Of a stretch of DNA of 64,000 nt, positions 12,852 through 24,783 are shown one piece after another. The notes beneath the pieces are model-generated. The model was not told the origin of the DNA. It was given only the letters and a program-made list of their open reading frames with translations, and did no database searches. Every line of letters begins with the position of its first letter. The first letter of the stretch is position 1. The position numbers and the translations under genes are program-made. The stretch covers positions 1,423,633 through 1,487,632 of the forward strand of contig OZ026549.1 of NCBI GenBank assembly GCA_964020155.1. Direction: 5' to 3'. This DNA is from Chondrilla cf. caribensis. Lineage: Eukaryota; Porifera; Demospongiae; Chondrillida; Chondrillidae.

Positions 12852-13338
12852 CGTGCGTGCGTGCGTGTGTGCGTGTGTGCGTGCGTGCATGCGTGTGTGT
12901 GTCAAAAACATTCAGTGCATGAGAAGGCAATTAGCACATCAATTGATGTTTAGCAGGACTGTGTGCTATAATGTCTCCCACAAAACGCTTAGCAGTTATC
13001 CCAATCCATATGTACTGCACAGTGCCTGGATGTACGTACGTATAGTATGGGTAATGTCTGTCCCTCAGCAGAGAAACAGTCTTTCCAGTTCAATCACTAG
13101 AGGTCAACAACAACAGGTCTCTCCAGTGCAGTAATTAATTGAGTACATAGGCCAGTTTTACACCAATTAGTAGTTTGAAGATTGGAGAGCAAGACTGCGA
13201 TAGTTCTCAAATTGCATACCCACTGTGATGGGAGCACCATTCTGTGTCACTCTGGTGTATAGAATCACATGCCAACTCACTACAAATTGTGTACCAACCT
13301 GTACTGTACCTGGACTGGTCTCACTTGGTCCCATGTAG
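12450..13338. other. Junction between units A and B; (GT)n and no supported gene
   Basis: Mostly AT-rich DNA with palindromic runs around ATACGATACGATGATACACGA (12,279-12,350) and a TGTG/TGCG array at about 12,815-12,902. Exons of the CBP/p300-like gene upstream of KIX should lie here if that gene is intact, but I could not identify one. Confidence 0.5.
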
Positions 13339-15129
13339 GCTACATGGCATATACCCAGTTCAAAACTTTGAGGCAATGCGTCAGAACATGCAGTATATGA
13401 AGCTTGTGGCATATTTCAAGAAAATTGAAGAGGATTTCTTTAACAGCTGTAGAAACAAGGTGTGTGCGTACATTCATACTCTCATTTGTGCTCACTTGTA
13501 TGGACGTACGTATGTACAAGTGTAATCTTAAACAAGTATGTACACATGTACATATGTATGTGCAATAGGATCTCAAGATTTTACGAATCACTTCAATCTT
13601 CTATCATTCCACTTTTATTACATGTGCTTGTACTGTCATTACTGGGTACCTTGAAAGTAGCCTATGCTAAAGGTCTCCCAGTCAAAATAAGATTAACATA
13701 ACATAACATAAGAATACATGTATGTACAGTATGTATGATTCAGTTGTTCTATAGAGTATCTCCTCATTTCGCTCATCGTAGGAGTATTTTTCCAAGTTGG
13801 CCGAGAAGTACAGACATGTACAGGCTGAGATAGGCAGGAGTGAGTACAATAAGTACCTCACAGGGTGTGAGTTGCGGTAATGATTGTGTACAGTGAATAC
13901 TCGTTAATCTGTTTGCAATTCGTTTCAAGAAAATTTGGTTGACTGATGAGTTTGGCAGAATAACTGGGTATCCATTACTGATTGTAGATTTAATCTGGTA
14001 CTGCAAAATTGTGATGGATTAATAGGTTTGGCAGATTGATGAGAATTCACTATATGTGTTGGTGTACATGTGTCATACTCAGACGCACATACACAGATGT
14101 GTACACACAGAGGTATGTATGCTCTTGATGATGTCTCTATGTTGTCTGCAGCTCCTCGACATGTCCCTGCTGGGCCACACTCCATGATACCACCTCAGTC
14201 TCAACCTCCTCTCAACCAAGAGACAGTGAATCCTTTTGCTGGATCATATCCTCCCTCCTCCACAATGATGGACGGCAATAGCTCCAGTGAGTTGTGGTGC
14301 TGGTGTACACTCTTGTCCTCCCCTACATGTATGTACATAATTCAGCCCACTTACTTACCCAAAGTTTCCTATTTGTATGTACATACATACTTTCAAGTAC
14401 ATACGTTTGTGTGCATATTATGTAGAATAATACTAAAGGTCTGTATGTATAATGTGTAATAGATGTACCTATGTATGTCTATATCTCCATTCATGCCTCT
14501 CTGCTTATGTCCTTCCAGTGCCACTGTCCAGTGACCCTATCAAGCAGGTACAGAGTGTGTCATCTCTGGTGGCATCTCCTGGACCTATCTCAGACCCGTT
14601 CACACCCGATATCAAGGTACATGTGTATGTACACAGATGATGAATGTAGTTGAGGCTATTTCAGTATACAAATCTTATGTACATAATATAATATTATGTA
14701 GGAACTGATATGTACGTATAATATACGTATGCACATGTGTACATACGTACCTACTCCAATATTGTGTAAACTTGGGTTTTATTTTGTACCAGTCTCAGAA
14801 TGTGACTCCTCACTCCACTATTGATCAAATGAAGAGTCCCACTCCCATGACAAGTGGACAGAAACTGGAAGTTTCTGATTTGAAATCAACTCTGGAGACA
14901 ACGGATCAGAAGCCGATACTGACCAGTCCAACACAGCCTGGTCCTCCCTCCAACACCACCATCCCCAAACCCAGTCCATCAACACTGTCCCAGGCCCCTT
15001 CACTAACATCACCACCACTGACCACCCCTGGGGAACCCACCCAGCCAGTGTCAGTACCACCTGTATCAACACCAGTTGAGAAAGGAGCACCCAGTACCAA
15101 GGTTGTGCCTAATCCTCAGCTCAAGAAAG
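13339..15129 (+). CDS. CBP/p300-like co-activator fragment: KIX domain and Pro/Ser/Thr-rich region
   Basis: Six exons with consistent phases: 13,339-13,459, 13,782-13,839, 14,152-14,286, 14,519-14,616, 14,793-15,129 (phase 1 out); upstream exons were not found. The first two encode LHGIYPVQNFEAMRQ...MKLVAYFKKIEEDFF...EYFSKLAEKYRHVQAEI, matching the three-helix KIX domain of CBP/p300 (AIFPTPDP..LKD.RM.NLVAYARKVE...EYYHLLAEKIYKIQKEL), which binds phosphorylated CREB-type activators. The next three give a Pro/Ser/Thr/Gln-rich linker, as follows KIX in CBP. The bromodomain that should come next is absent; instead a GT array and minisatellite lead to NFX1 exons. The matching bromodomain lies upstream at 212-702, so the order is not that of a normal CBP gene. 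KIX identification is strong by pattern; whether this is a working gene is doubtful. I count five coding exons here with certainty of phase. Confidence 0.7.
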
Positions 15130-15192
15130 GTATGCTCTACATATGTACTATGTGTGTGTGTACTCTGTATGACTAGGCATACATACCCAAGG

Positions 15193-15196
<4 letters not shown>

Positions 15197-15250
<54 letters not shown>
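15197..15250. repeat. (GT)n microsatellite at the CBP-fragment/NFX1 junction
   Basis: A pure GT run between the last CBP-like exon and the 31-bp minisatellite. In unit A a GT array likewise separates CBP-like from NFX1-like sequence. Confidence 0.95.
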
Positions 15251-15251
<1 letters not shown>

Positions 15252-15252
<1 letters not shown>

Positions 15253-15720
15253 AGCAGCCGACAGCCCCTCCTCAAATGGGTGTGGTTTCAACAGCCCCTC
15301 CTCAAATGAGTATGGTTCTGATAGCCCCTCCTTTAATGGGTGTGGTTCTGAACAGCCCCTCCTCAAATGTATGTCGTTCCAACAGCCCCTCCTGGAATGG
15401 GTGTGGTTCCAACAGCCTCTTCTCAAATGGTGTGGTTCTGAACAGCCCCTCCTCAAATGGGTGTGGTTCTGTACAGCCCCCCCTTAAATGGGTGTGGTTC
15501 TGAACAGCCCCTCCTCAAATGTATGTCGTTCCAACAGTCCTTCCTGGAATGGGTGTGGTTCCAACAGCCTCTTCTCAAATGTGTGTGGTTCCAACAGCCC
15601 CTCCTGGAATAGGTGTGGTTCTGAACAGCCCCTCCTCAAATGGGTGTGGTTCTGAACAGCCCCTATTCAAATGGGTGTGGCTCTGAACAGTTCTCCCTTG
15701 TAAATACCCCCTCCTCAAAC
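15252..15720. repeat. 31-bp minisatellite, about 15 units
   Basis: Degenerate tandem repeat with unit CAGCCCCTCCTCAAATGGGT plus GTGGTTCTGAA. It lies in an intron of the NFX1-like gene. A single unit (CAGCCCCTCCTCAAATGGGT) occurs at 2,393-2,412 in the corresponding intron of unit A, so expansion happened in unit B only, or contraction in A. Confidence 0.9.
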
Positions 15721-15910
15721 AGATGTTGTTCTATATGCTTTGAGTTAAGCCATATTGCTAGCCATATCTTCAAAAGATCAATGATTCCCTGACTTCTGTG
15801 ACCTCCTTGGAGTATGGTTCCAGAGCACCATATATCCATTGTGTTGTTGTGGTGTTCCACATCTCTTGTTGTATGATCAATTCTCCCATCTCCCCTCCCA
15901 ACCCTCTCCA

Positions 15911-17488
15911 CAAGATCTGTTGGACGTGATGCAGCATTCATCCAGCAGGTAGAGGAGACCATCAGACAACTGGTAAAAGTAGCCTTAAAAGTGAGACCTC
16001 TTGGTGTGCACACCCACTCCAGTACCATATGTACATATTATGTATGTATGTATACACATGTGCATCCATACATACATGCCTTCTTGTCTACTACGTACAT
16101 GCGTATTTGGTACCTTACGCACACATGCACGCACACACACACAAAGCATGCTAGCATGTGTCCACCCATATACGTACACTGTTGTACATGATGAACGTAC
16201 ACTCACTGCTCTTCATTATGTACCGTATATACGTACGTATGTACATACAGCTATTTCATGTGTACGCGTACATGAACATTGGCACATTAGTGCACTGTTG
16301 GACATACTCATTTCTGTAACTCTCACTACTTGTTCTGCTCATACTCCTTGTAGAAGGCCACACCCCAGCACCACGCCTTCCCACCCACCACCAGACATAG
16401 AAGACAAGGCATCCATGAGCTAGCTGAAGCCTACGGGTGTGATTCTCAGAGTTTTGATGAAGAACCGAAAAGAAGTGTAACAGTCTACACCACAAGGTAC
16501 ACTGGATGTGTGTAGTGTGTGTATATACATGTAGTTCTCCATGTAGTGCCTGTATATACATGTATCTCTATGTATTGTGTGTATATGCATTTATCTCTAA
16601 GTAGTGCAGTGTGTATTGCTATAATTTAGTGGGTATTGTGAATCTCCATTATAGTGCATGTACATATACAATCCATAGGTAGTGTGTATTGCGTATCTAT
16701 GTATGTAGTGTGTGTGTCTAGTATGTAAGTATCTCTATTGAATGGGTAGGTAGTGTGTAATAAGTGTTTATTCATATTTGGTCCCCTAAATTTGTCTTAC
16801 ATTCCCACACAAATGTCAGTGAGGTACATCCACCAGGTATGCTGTAATCTCATATCTAAGATGTTCCATGAGAGCTCACGGATATGTAATATGAAGTGTC
16901 CGGACAGGAGGACAAACAACACTGCCATCTATCACCCAGTCCCTGGGGGACCCCTATGTACAAGTGTTGATCAGTCCCCTCCTCCCTCCCTACAGATGCT
17001 CTTACTTACAGAGTGTCCCTCTGATAAAGTACATACACCAGAAGCCTCCATCTTATCAGCCGAGACCTGCCAACCTTGAATCTATCAACACAAGTAGACA
17101 AAAGTGTGTATGATATTATTGTACATATGAATGTATTGGTCTTGGGTACTTGTCTGTCAGCTACACCTCAGTAAATGTGTGTACAATGTTCATGTTATGT
17201 ACATCTTGTGAGTGATAGCACGATGTATCCTTTGTTATTTCTGTGTCTTCACACTCATCTTAAGCATTGTATGGTAATCACACTGGTTAACGTGAGCAAA
17301 CAAGGACTCACTCACAGATATTACTTCGTGTAAGAACTTGTACCCTTGTGGTATGTTGTAGCCAGTGTACATGTGGTTGCATGTAGAAATGATGTGAGTT
17401 CAGAAGAATGTATCACCTTGTATTGTACAGGGAACCATCAGTGGAGAACAAAGTGGACTATTTTGAAGGAGATTACTAGTTTGACTGT
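15911..17488 (+). CDS. NFX1: NFX1-like 3' end with R3H domain
   Basis: Three exons in phase: 15,911-15,990 (phase 2 in), 16,354-16,496 (R3H), 17,440-17,488 with a stop. They encode SVGRDAAFIQQVEETIRQLV, then HHAFPPTTRHRRQGIHELAE followed by AYGCDSQSFDEEPKRSVTVY, and finally REPSVENKVDYFEGDY. The HAFPP, HELAxxYG and S.S.D.EPKR motifs are those of the R3H domain at the C-terminus of NFX1 (shuttle craft), and human NFX1 also ends in an EP..DYF peptide. NFX1 is a nuclear RING and NFX1-zinc-finger protein acting on promoters and mRNA. The RING and zinc-finger exons are not in the window. The preceding exon is found only at 2,116 in unit A, so in this copy the 5' part is missing or displaced. Confidence 0.78.
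16690..17185 (+). repeat. Duplicated 3' segment, copy 2 (paralogous to 2,660-3,175)
   Basis: This segment occupies the last intron of the NFX1-like gene and is nearly identical to unit A. It preserves an open frame through ICNMKCPDRRT and SAETCQP in both copies. Confidence 0.7.
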
Positions 17489-18094
17489 AGGTCTCATTAT
17501 CAATAATTAATATATAATATTCACACTATATTGTAATGATATGGTTATCACCATTAATTCATATTAATTTTATTAATCAAGTTTTATGTGTAATAATAAC
17601 AATGCATAAGAAATGGAAAAGGCTGACTATTATAATTAATAGTATAATAATAAGACCTCTATTATAAAATATTATAATGTTTATATTATATAGCTAGACC
17701 ATATCGTATACATCATATGGAGGGAATGTCATTAATATTCATAACAATAGATCCACATCCATATAATTTTAATATTTTTCAGTGTATATATATATATGAG
17801 AGAGAATAGGAGAAACAATATTATAATTAATGCTATTATATTAAGCACATTCTTGCATATGCACATGGGAGAGCTCGAGGTGCATCTTCACATTTTACCA
17901 GACCTAGCTGGCATGAACTAAATGCTGAAACAATTCCCTTCTCAATAAGTGACCTGTAACCCCAGCTACATTCAGAGGTGCTTAATGAGATGAATATTAT
18001 GCTTAATTATACGCTCGGACAGAGGCTATATATAGCTAAGAACACAGATTCAATTCAATGGACAATCGACCTGGACGTATACATGTACACATGC

Positions 18095-18660
18095 ATCTCG
18101 TATCATAAGTACATCTCGTTATGTGCAGACAGCCCTCCCAATGAATATCATTAAATTCCATATGAATATCATTATTTATCCATACTATGAATTTCATTTT
18201 ATATACTGTGTATGTTATGTACTTTAACCTGACAATGTGCAAGTATAGACAACCACATGTATCCGTATCCTGTACAAGCCATCATCAGGGTTTGTCACTT
18301 GACCATGAGGAATAAGGACAGCCATTTCCTCACAGCTGGGGAGTGGTCCTGAAGAACAGAGAATGTACATAAGTATAACCCCCCTACCAATGTCTGTCTG
18401 TTGTTGGAGGCACTTGTTGTAAAAAAAACCTGCTGCAGAGCATACTGCGTAATACTAAAGATGAGCATTATGAGGATTGCTTCACACTGATCAACCTACA
18501 ACAGATAAACACCCACAGTCATGGCCATTCTTCTCCCTAAGGAGATGCTGCTATTGCAGACAACAGTATGAGGGTGTTACTGGTACAGAAACAGGACATA
18601 CAATTTAAGTTTGCAATGACACCATTCTTGTCTGTCCATTTCCTTACAATTCCTCTTTGA
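18095..18660. repeat. Left arm of a 2.5-kb inverted repeat
   Basis: Pairs with the reverse complement of 20,080-20,632 at about 85-90 percent by eye. Shared landmarks: CTCGTTATGTGCAGACA (18,115 / complement of 20,605), CAGCTGGGGAGTGGTCCTGA with AGAACAGAGAATGTACAT, and GTTACTGGTACAGAAACAGG. No transposase is present between the arms. The whole may be a long fold-back element, or an inverted duplication next to the NLR2 promoter. Confidence 0.75.
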
Positions 18661-18879
18661 GCAACCACTTTCTGTATTATTGATCAATATATGATTTGAA
18701 TATACAAAAAATTAAATGTTTAATACTTTTCATACTCCAATTTGGGTACATTATCATCATTGCAATTGCCACAGGGATCATATATGATGAGTTGACTCTC
18801 AGTAATGTCCACAACCTATATCAATGTTAACACTTGCAATTGATAGTGCATTGTATGACATGAACACGGTATCATATGT

Positions 18880-19290
18880 GTACGGTACGGTTCAAAAAAA
18901 CTAAACGTTACCGGATAAGTTACCTGTTAATCCGAAAACGGTTAACGCTTTCCGGTAAAAAGTTAACTGATTTCTGGTAACCGTTAACCGATAACCGTTA
19001 ACGGATAACCGTCACTGGTACGTTATAAATTCTTAATCGTTGAAAAAGAAGGACTTAAAGTATCGAAGACGAGTGTTTGAGAAACGATTCAAAAGTACAA
19101 AAGACATGGGAGAATCTCTCCGTCTTCCTGGATCTAGTCTACCGACTCTTCGACGGATAGTTCGTGAGTTACGCAATTCGCAGCTGTCATTTGGTACATA
19201 TACGTAATGGACATCGGTTAACCGTTAACTGTTAACTGAAAAAAAGTAAAAGTGATTACCGTTTGTTTTTTTTGAAAGTTCAATTACCAT
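18880..19290. mobile_element. Possible small element dense in GGTTAACCGTTA palindromes
   Basis: The block runs from GGTTCAAAAAAACTAAACGT (18,889) to AACGG-like text that reads, in reverse complement, TTTCAAAAAAAACAAACGG (19,261-19,280), with many GTTAACCG/CGGTTAAC repeats inside. The similar ends suggest a MITE in the spacer of the inverted repeat. I could not fix a target-site duplication. Confidence 0.35.
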
Positions 19291-19757
19291 AAGCATCCAA
19301 CATATCTACATGTCATTGAACTTCATTGAATGCAATGAGTATAATGTTTTACAGTTGTTAGCTTCACCTGTATGAAATTTATTCTCCAACAGTCATCACG
19401 AATATGAGTGTGTTGAGGTGATATAGGTATTCTAACCGGCTAGATACCAATACTTATCTGCAGGTTCTCCACCAAAAAAGAGATTAGTATTGATCACAAA
19501 TAATTTATGGGTCCCCTATAAGAGCATATATTTGGAAGTGTACAGGTACAATCTGTTGCTAGAAGCAGGGGAAATTGAGATGTACATCCTCAATACAAGT
19601 ACATTCTTACATAGATGCCATGTACATAATCTGAGCATATACATACATGTGCGCATATGTATTACATAGGAATGTACATCCTAATTTTACACATTGTGGT
19701 ACACATCAGCTTAGAGGACAAACTGGAAGACTTGAAGCAGGCTTATGTGGAGAGTGA

Positions 19758-19759
<2 letters not shown>

Positions 19760-19825
<66 letters not shown>

Positions 19826-19897
19826 GTGTGTGTGTGTGTGCGCATGTGCATTGGCGTGTGTGTATGTGTTCGGGTGTTGGTGTATGCGGGTGTGTTG

Positions 19898-19963
<66 letters not shown>

Positions 19964-19975
19964 TGTGTGTGTGTA
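19760..19975. repeat. (GT)n microsatellite
   Basis: Two GT blocks (about 19,760-19,840 and 19,900-19,975) are split by a TGCGGGTGTTGG-type interruption. Just upstream, 19,711-19,758 has an exon-like frame (SLEDKLEDLKQAYVESE) with a donor at the repeat edge; I do not recognise it. Confidence 0.9.
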
Positions 19976-20079
19976 GAGGGTATGGTGGATGAGTGTGAGG
20001 GATGTGTACATGCAAATATGAAAGTATGCTCAAAAACTTAATATCCACAATCCATTGTAGTTTGAAAGGTTATTTATTC

Positions 20080-20632
20080 TCTGTAGAGTCTCTTAAAGGA
20101 ATTACAAGGAAATTGACAGATAAAAGTGATGTCATTGCAAACTTAAATTGTATGTCCTGTTTCTGTACCAGTAACACCCTCATACTGTTGTCCGAAATAA
20201 CAGCATGGAGAATGGCCATGACTGTAGGGTGTTTATCTGTTGTAGGTTGATCAGCGTGAAGCAATCCTCATAATGCTCACCTTTACACATTATGCTCTGC
20301 AGCAGGTTTTTTGCAACAAGTACAAAGTTTTGAGCTCCTTGAAAAAAGGTAACGCCTCAACAACAGACAGACATTGACAAGGGTGTTATATGTACATTCT
20401 CTGTTCTTCAGGACCACTCCCCAGCTGTGAGAAAATGATTGTCCTTATATTCCTTATGGCCGAGTGAAGGACCCTGATGATGGCTTGTCTATATTATAAT
20501 TGCACAATGTCATGTTAACAAATACAAGTATAATAATGAAATTCATAGTATGAATTATTAATGATATTCATATGGAATGTAATGATATTCATTAGGAGGG
20601 ATGTCTGCACATAACGAGACGTGTATCATAGG
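20080..20632. repeat. Right arm of the 2.5-kb inverted repeat
   Basis: Reverse-complement partner of 18,095-18,660. Its outer edge stops within a few bases of the conserved NLR2 promoter block (20,636), which suggests it inserted or recombined exactly upstream of that promoter. Confidence 0.75.
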
Positions 20633-20836
20633 GCGTGTCACAATGCATGACACAAGTGGTTGGTGATATCGCCTTATTAGGCTTTCATCCTAGAGTGTAT
20701 ATTATTCATTCGCATTTCTATTCACGATCGCGTGAAGAGCAGTACATTGTCTGTCTCCTCCTGTGGACCCACTAAGCTCAGAGCTACTCTAGATCTTCCC
20801 GTTAGTTGTTCTTCGAATCTATAAGGACGTGACGCA
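20628..20836 (+). promoter_or_regulatory. Conserved promoter/5' UTR of CARD-type NLR genes (NLR2 copy)
   Basis: Paralogue of 3,866-4,087, with the same blocks in the same order and spacing up to the ATG: GATATCGCCTTATTAGGCTT, ATCGCGTGAAG, AGCTCAGAGCTACTCTAGATC. Confidence 0.55.
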
Positions 20837-21450
20837 ATGGCTGAGAAGTACCCCTCCCTCGAGCTCTGTCCCGCCAAAGTCAAAGAACCGGAACTTCGAT
20901 CTGGTGAGTTCGTTTTGTATTGGATCGAGCCGTATGAAATTTCATCTACTGGTATCGTATCATCCAGTGTAGTATTGAGGTCTTCAATATTCGTACGCGT
21001 ATTTAGCGTAGGCTGCCTATTATCGGCCTAACTTTGCCCTACGGTTTATTATAACTCACGTTCAGAATGGTTCCTGGTGACGGCTCTTGTACCAGCGTAT
21101 CGAGCGTTGTCTCCCGAGACGATGAAAGTTTGTTCGAGCTCGGTAGCATGTTCTACCTTAGAGCGCCAAGCCAACGACGCGGCAACACTATAAACCAATT
21201 ATCGACAACGTTTACCTGTTATCGTCCGCATGTACACTTCGTATATATCAATTATCGTCCATCTTGACAATTTGGCTGAGCGCTTCTTCCCGGATGGTAC
21301 ACATATTCTATTACGCTAATTATAGCGCACCATAGGTATAGGGAGATATAGCATGCGCAATTCAAAGCGTTTATATTGCACACAAGATGAAATATGTAGG
21401 AAAACCATCATTATTTCAATAACATGAACCGGGATATAGCTTGCTGGGTC

Positions 21451-23825
21451 CTACACAGTAGATAAACACAAAGGGCACAGTTTCTCTTCACCATTTTCAT
21501 TACGCACTACATCTTCAACACATTCTTCATGAATCCAGCGGGTACAAGAGCACTGCAACCACTCACTCCCCATACCGATATCGTCTTCAAATAGCCCAAA
21601 GCAGGCGCAGCACTGATTAGGGTCGATGTGTTCAGGGGACAACTTCGGATATTTTTGCCTGATTGAATGATCTTGTCCTGGATCATCTGTGACTGTTGGC
21701 CGCTTTCGACTCACGCTTGTGCTTTGTTGCTTTGACTTCTTTGCTATCTTCTCCACTTGCTTCATTGCCTTCTCTGCTTCTTTTTTCTCCTTCTCTGCTT
21801 GCCTTTGTGCAGCCTTCTTAGCTCTTTCCTGTACTTTCTTTCTCTGTTCTTCTTCCTTTCGTTTCTTGTTCAATTCACGGGTCAACTTTCGTTGTTCTTT
21901 CTCTTCTTTGTCTCTTCTTTTTCTCTCTTGCTTCTCTTGCAACAACTCTAAACATTCAGCACTTGTGAGCACTCTTGCTTCTGAGATCTTGGCAGTCAAA
22001 GGTCTGGATGGCGTTTTCACTGGTAGTCCTCCCAAAAACTTGGACATAACACTGCCATTAGTGCTGGCACTGGAAGAGTAAGGGCTACTTATCCTGTTTG
22101 TCAGATCAGAGAGGGGAGTAGACTGCTGATTGATGCCCCCAGGCTTAGAGGTAGACTTGCTGAGCTGATTGGACGAGGGGGTGGATGTTGTGGACAAAGG
22201 ATTTGAAGTTGTTGGAGTGGTCAAGCTAGGAGAACTCGCTTCTGGATGATGTTGCTGAAGCCATATAGTGTAAGCAGGGTCAAAGATATCGTACCCTTCT
22301 TCATATCTTCTCTTGTAAAGAGCTTTGATACCAGGGCTCAGCACATTATCTCTGGAGGTGCTATTGCCAGGAAGGTAGCCATCACCTGGAGCAAGGGAGT
22401 AACCTGGTCGGTCAGCATCACCAACATCATTAACACTGGGATCACTTGACAAGGATACATCATTTTTGTCACCACCAGCGGGATAGGTAATACTGGAGGA
22501 ACTAACATCACTGTTGTCGGAGAGAGAATGACTGTTGCCCCCATCATCACCATCACCGCTTGAGCTGGTCGTACCGGGAAGGCTGTTGCCACTCGAAATT
22601 GATATCTGCGCACGATTCAGAGGGTAAACTCCAGCTTTTGCAAATCCACTGGCCAAAACCTGTGGTGTGATAGCTCGGAGCCATGCTTCTTTGAAGAGAC
22701 AATTGAAATTAAGCTTAGAAATCACTGCAGTGGGATGCTTCTGGTGAAACGAGTGGCAAACATTGCGCCAATGAACCTTCAGTGGACCAAAAAAGCTACA
22801 ATCTAATGGCTGACATTCATGGGTGGTATGGGGTGGCAAGCAAAACACCATGATACCGTGATCTTTAGCGAACTTGATGGTTTCTGGTTTGAAGTGGGAG
22901 CTGTGGCCATCGAGGAGCAGTAGTAGAGGACGGCCAGCCACAGCATGATTCAAGAAATGTTCGGTCATCCAAAAGTAGAACAAATCTTGATCTATCCAGC
23001 CATTATCGCTCACTGCATACCGGCTTCCAGGCACTTCATCCTTCATCCACAAATGGTTGAGCTGCTTTGCGGCAAAAATTATGTATGGTGGAACTGTCTG
23101 ACCAATTGCATTTCCACAACCAATGATAGTTATCTGAGACTTTTGACCGGAACACCTGTATCGTACTTTCTTTTGTCCTTTCGGAGCAACAACTTTGGGG
23201 GGACGAGGGTCTAAGGGCATGCCCGTCTCATCCATGTTATAGATCCTTTCTGGATGGTTTTTCAAATCTAGCTCATCGAAAACTTCCTCCAGCAAGTCAA
23301 AATACTTGCGCATGTTGTCTTCATTAATGGCATCTATGCGAACACCCGCTGTTGCATCTCCTGCTCGTAGAGACATACCTGGATTGCGCTCCAAAAATCG
23401 TCGCCACCACCCACCAGAAATTCGTCCTTTCCTCAAAATTCCTTTGTCAACAGCAACATTCTCTGCTATGTGCAACACTTCCCTCCTCGTCTTTCCCATC
23501 CCTAAATCAGACAATTGTGTTAGATGATCAACTAACTCTCTCTCTCTTCAGAGTGACGCAAATATGGCTTAGGACCCGGCTTCGTTCCATGAACTACTCG
23601 TCCACTAAGCCTATCCTTCAGTGTGGTCCCAGGAACACCATACATTTCTGATGCCTTGTTAATGGATATGTTGCCAGAAGAAACAGCCTCCATGGCATGA
23701 ATCATCTGTTGATCTGTCCACTGTTTGCGTTTTGCTGGAAATCGAGCATTTCGTTGGCAAGCTGTAAGGTCAGATGTCCGCTTTTTACGCCTTGAAAATT
23801 TCTTCACTCTCGGCATGATTGACAC
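21451..23825 (-). pseudogene. pogo/Tigger-type DDE transposase with C-terminal Zn finger, one frameshift
   Basis: Two minus-strand frames: 23,825-23,532 (97 codons; RNA-like basic start MPRVKKFSRRKKR, then a psq/HTH segment QWTDQQMIHAMEAVSSGNIS...ASEMYGVPGTTLKDR) and the continuation to 21,451 (687 codons). They differ by an extra AG unit in an (AG)n run at about 23,545-23,556, a typical slippage frameshift. The large frame holds a CENP-B-like HTH (GRISGGWWRRFLERNP), a DDE_1 catalytic core with Asp in YNMDETG, LLLLDGHSSH and QPLDCSFFGPLK, a Ser-rich tail, a Lys/Glu coiled coil, and a PHD-like finger (CCACFGLF...WLQCSCTRWIHEEC...LCPLC). It catalyses cut-and-paste transposition in the nucleus. 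It lies antisense inside NLR2 intron 1. The intact catalytic residues indicate recent insertion. Confidence 0.88.
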
Positions 23826-24178
23826 ACTAAGTCAGCGATAGATCCTGCAGACATTACGGGAGTTTATAAAACCAACTATAAACTGTTCCAACGACAAGTA
23901 GCTAGGGCTCATTTTTACAAAGTGTGTTACTTACCTCGTGTCCTGCCTTATATTCTGCCTTGCTGATACCGCCCGCGATCACTAAGTCGGCGACAGGCCC
24001 ATAAAGGTTAAAGGAGTCTATAGAAACGAATTCACAATAGCTATAACCACTAGGTGCACTTCTTCAAATGGATAAATTCGTCTTCAGTGACCTTCCATAC
24101 CGTGCGGTTACGCGACAATTGTATACTTCCGTAAATTTATCCGTTCACAAGTGGTCGATAATTGGCACTTTACGCTAT
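23826..24178. other. Flank of the pogo-type element; element boundary not resolved
   Basis: GTCGATAATTGGC at 24,152-24,164 is the reverse complement of CCAATTATCGAC at 21,196-21,207, which suggests the element may run from about 21,196 to 24,164. NLR1-like intron sequence (GTGCACATCGTCGAAT) resumes at 24,179. The 12-bp match is short and AATTATCGAC recurs locally, so the ends are tentative. Confidence 0.35.
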
Positions 24179-24468
24179 GTGCACATCGTCGAATGACACA
24201 CTCGATGTCCGTCCACTCCACCTTTCACAGTTGTTATACTTGTCTCAGCTGTTCAGTGTTGCGTGCTGACCTGTTGATAGATGATCCCCAATTCTAGCTC
24301 ATGCACGAACACTTAAACTTGTTCATATCTTATTTAATGTAGGTGGTAGTATCAAGAGGTCGAATCGGCATTGTTGTGCATGCAATGTATGACATACGTC
24401 CTAACTCTTGTCTACACAGTGTACTGTGTGTACAGATTAGTGACATTCTCAGTTCCTTCCGCTCACAG

Positions 24469-24783
24469 ACAATCCAGTCAAGACCACATTGCAGAAGCGT
24501 TATGCCTATTTGAGGGAAAACTTATCTGTTAACAATGAGTTGTCAGCAAAGCTGTTTGGATGGAAACCACAGCTGTTGGATGAACCAACCTTTGCTGAAA
24601 TTAGAGCTCTAAATGAGCACGGCAAACCTTATGAAGCATTTCAGAAATGGTACCAATTTGCTGAATCGGGATATACCGAGAAGAGACTGAGAGTGTTTTG
24701 TGAATGTCTGGAAGAGGTAGGGAAGGAAGCCAAGCCAAAGCTGATCAAAGTGGCCAAGAAGATTAGGAGGAAACTATTGAGAG
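24469..24783 (+). CDS. NLR2 exon 2: CARD-like death-fold domain
   Basis: Same length and splice phases as 4,526-4,840. About ten amino-acid changes include several to Lys (EKRLRV, LIKVAKKIRRKL), so the surface is more basic than in NLR1. No stop or frameshift. Confidence 0.6.
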
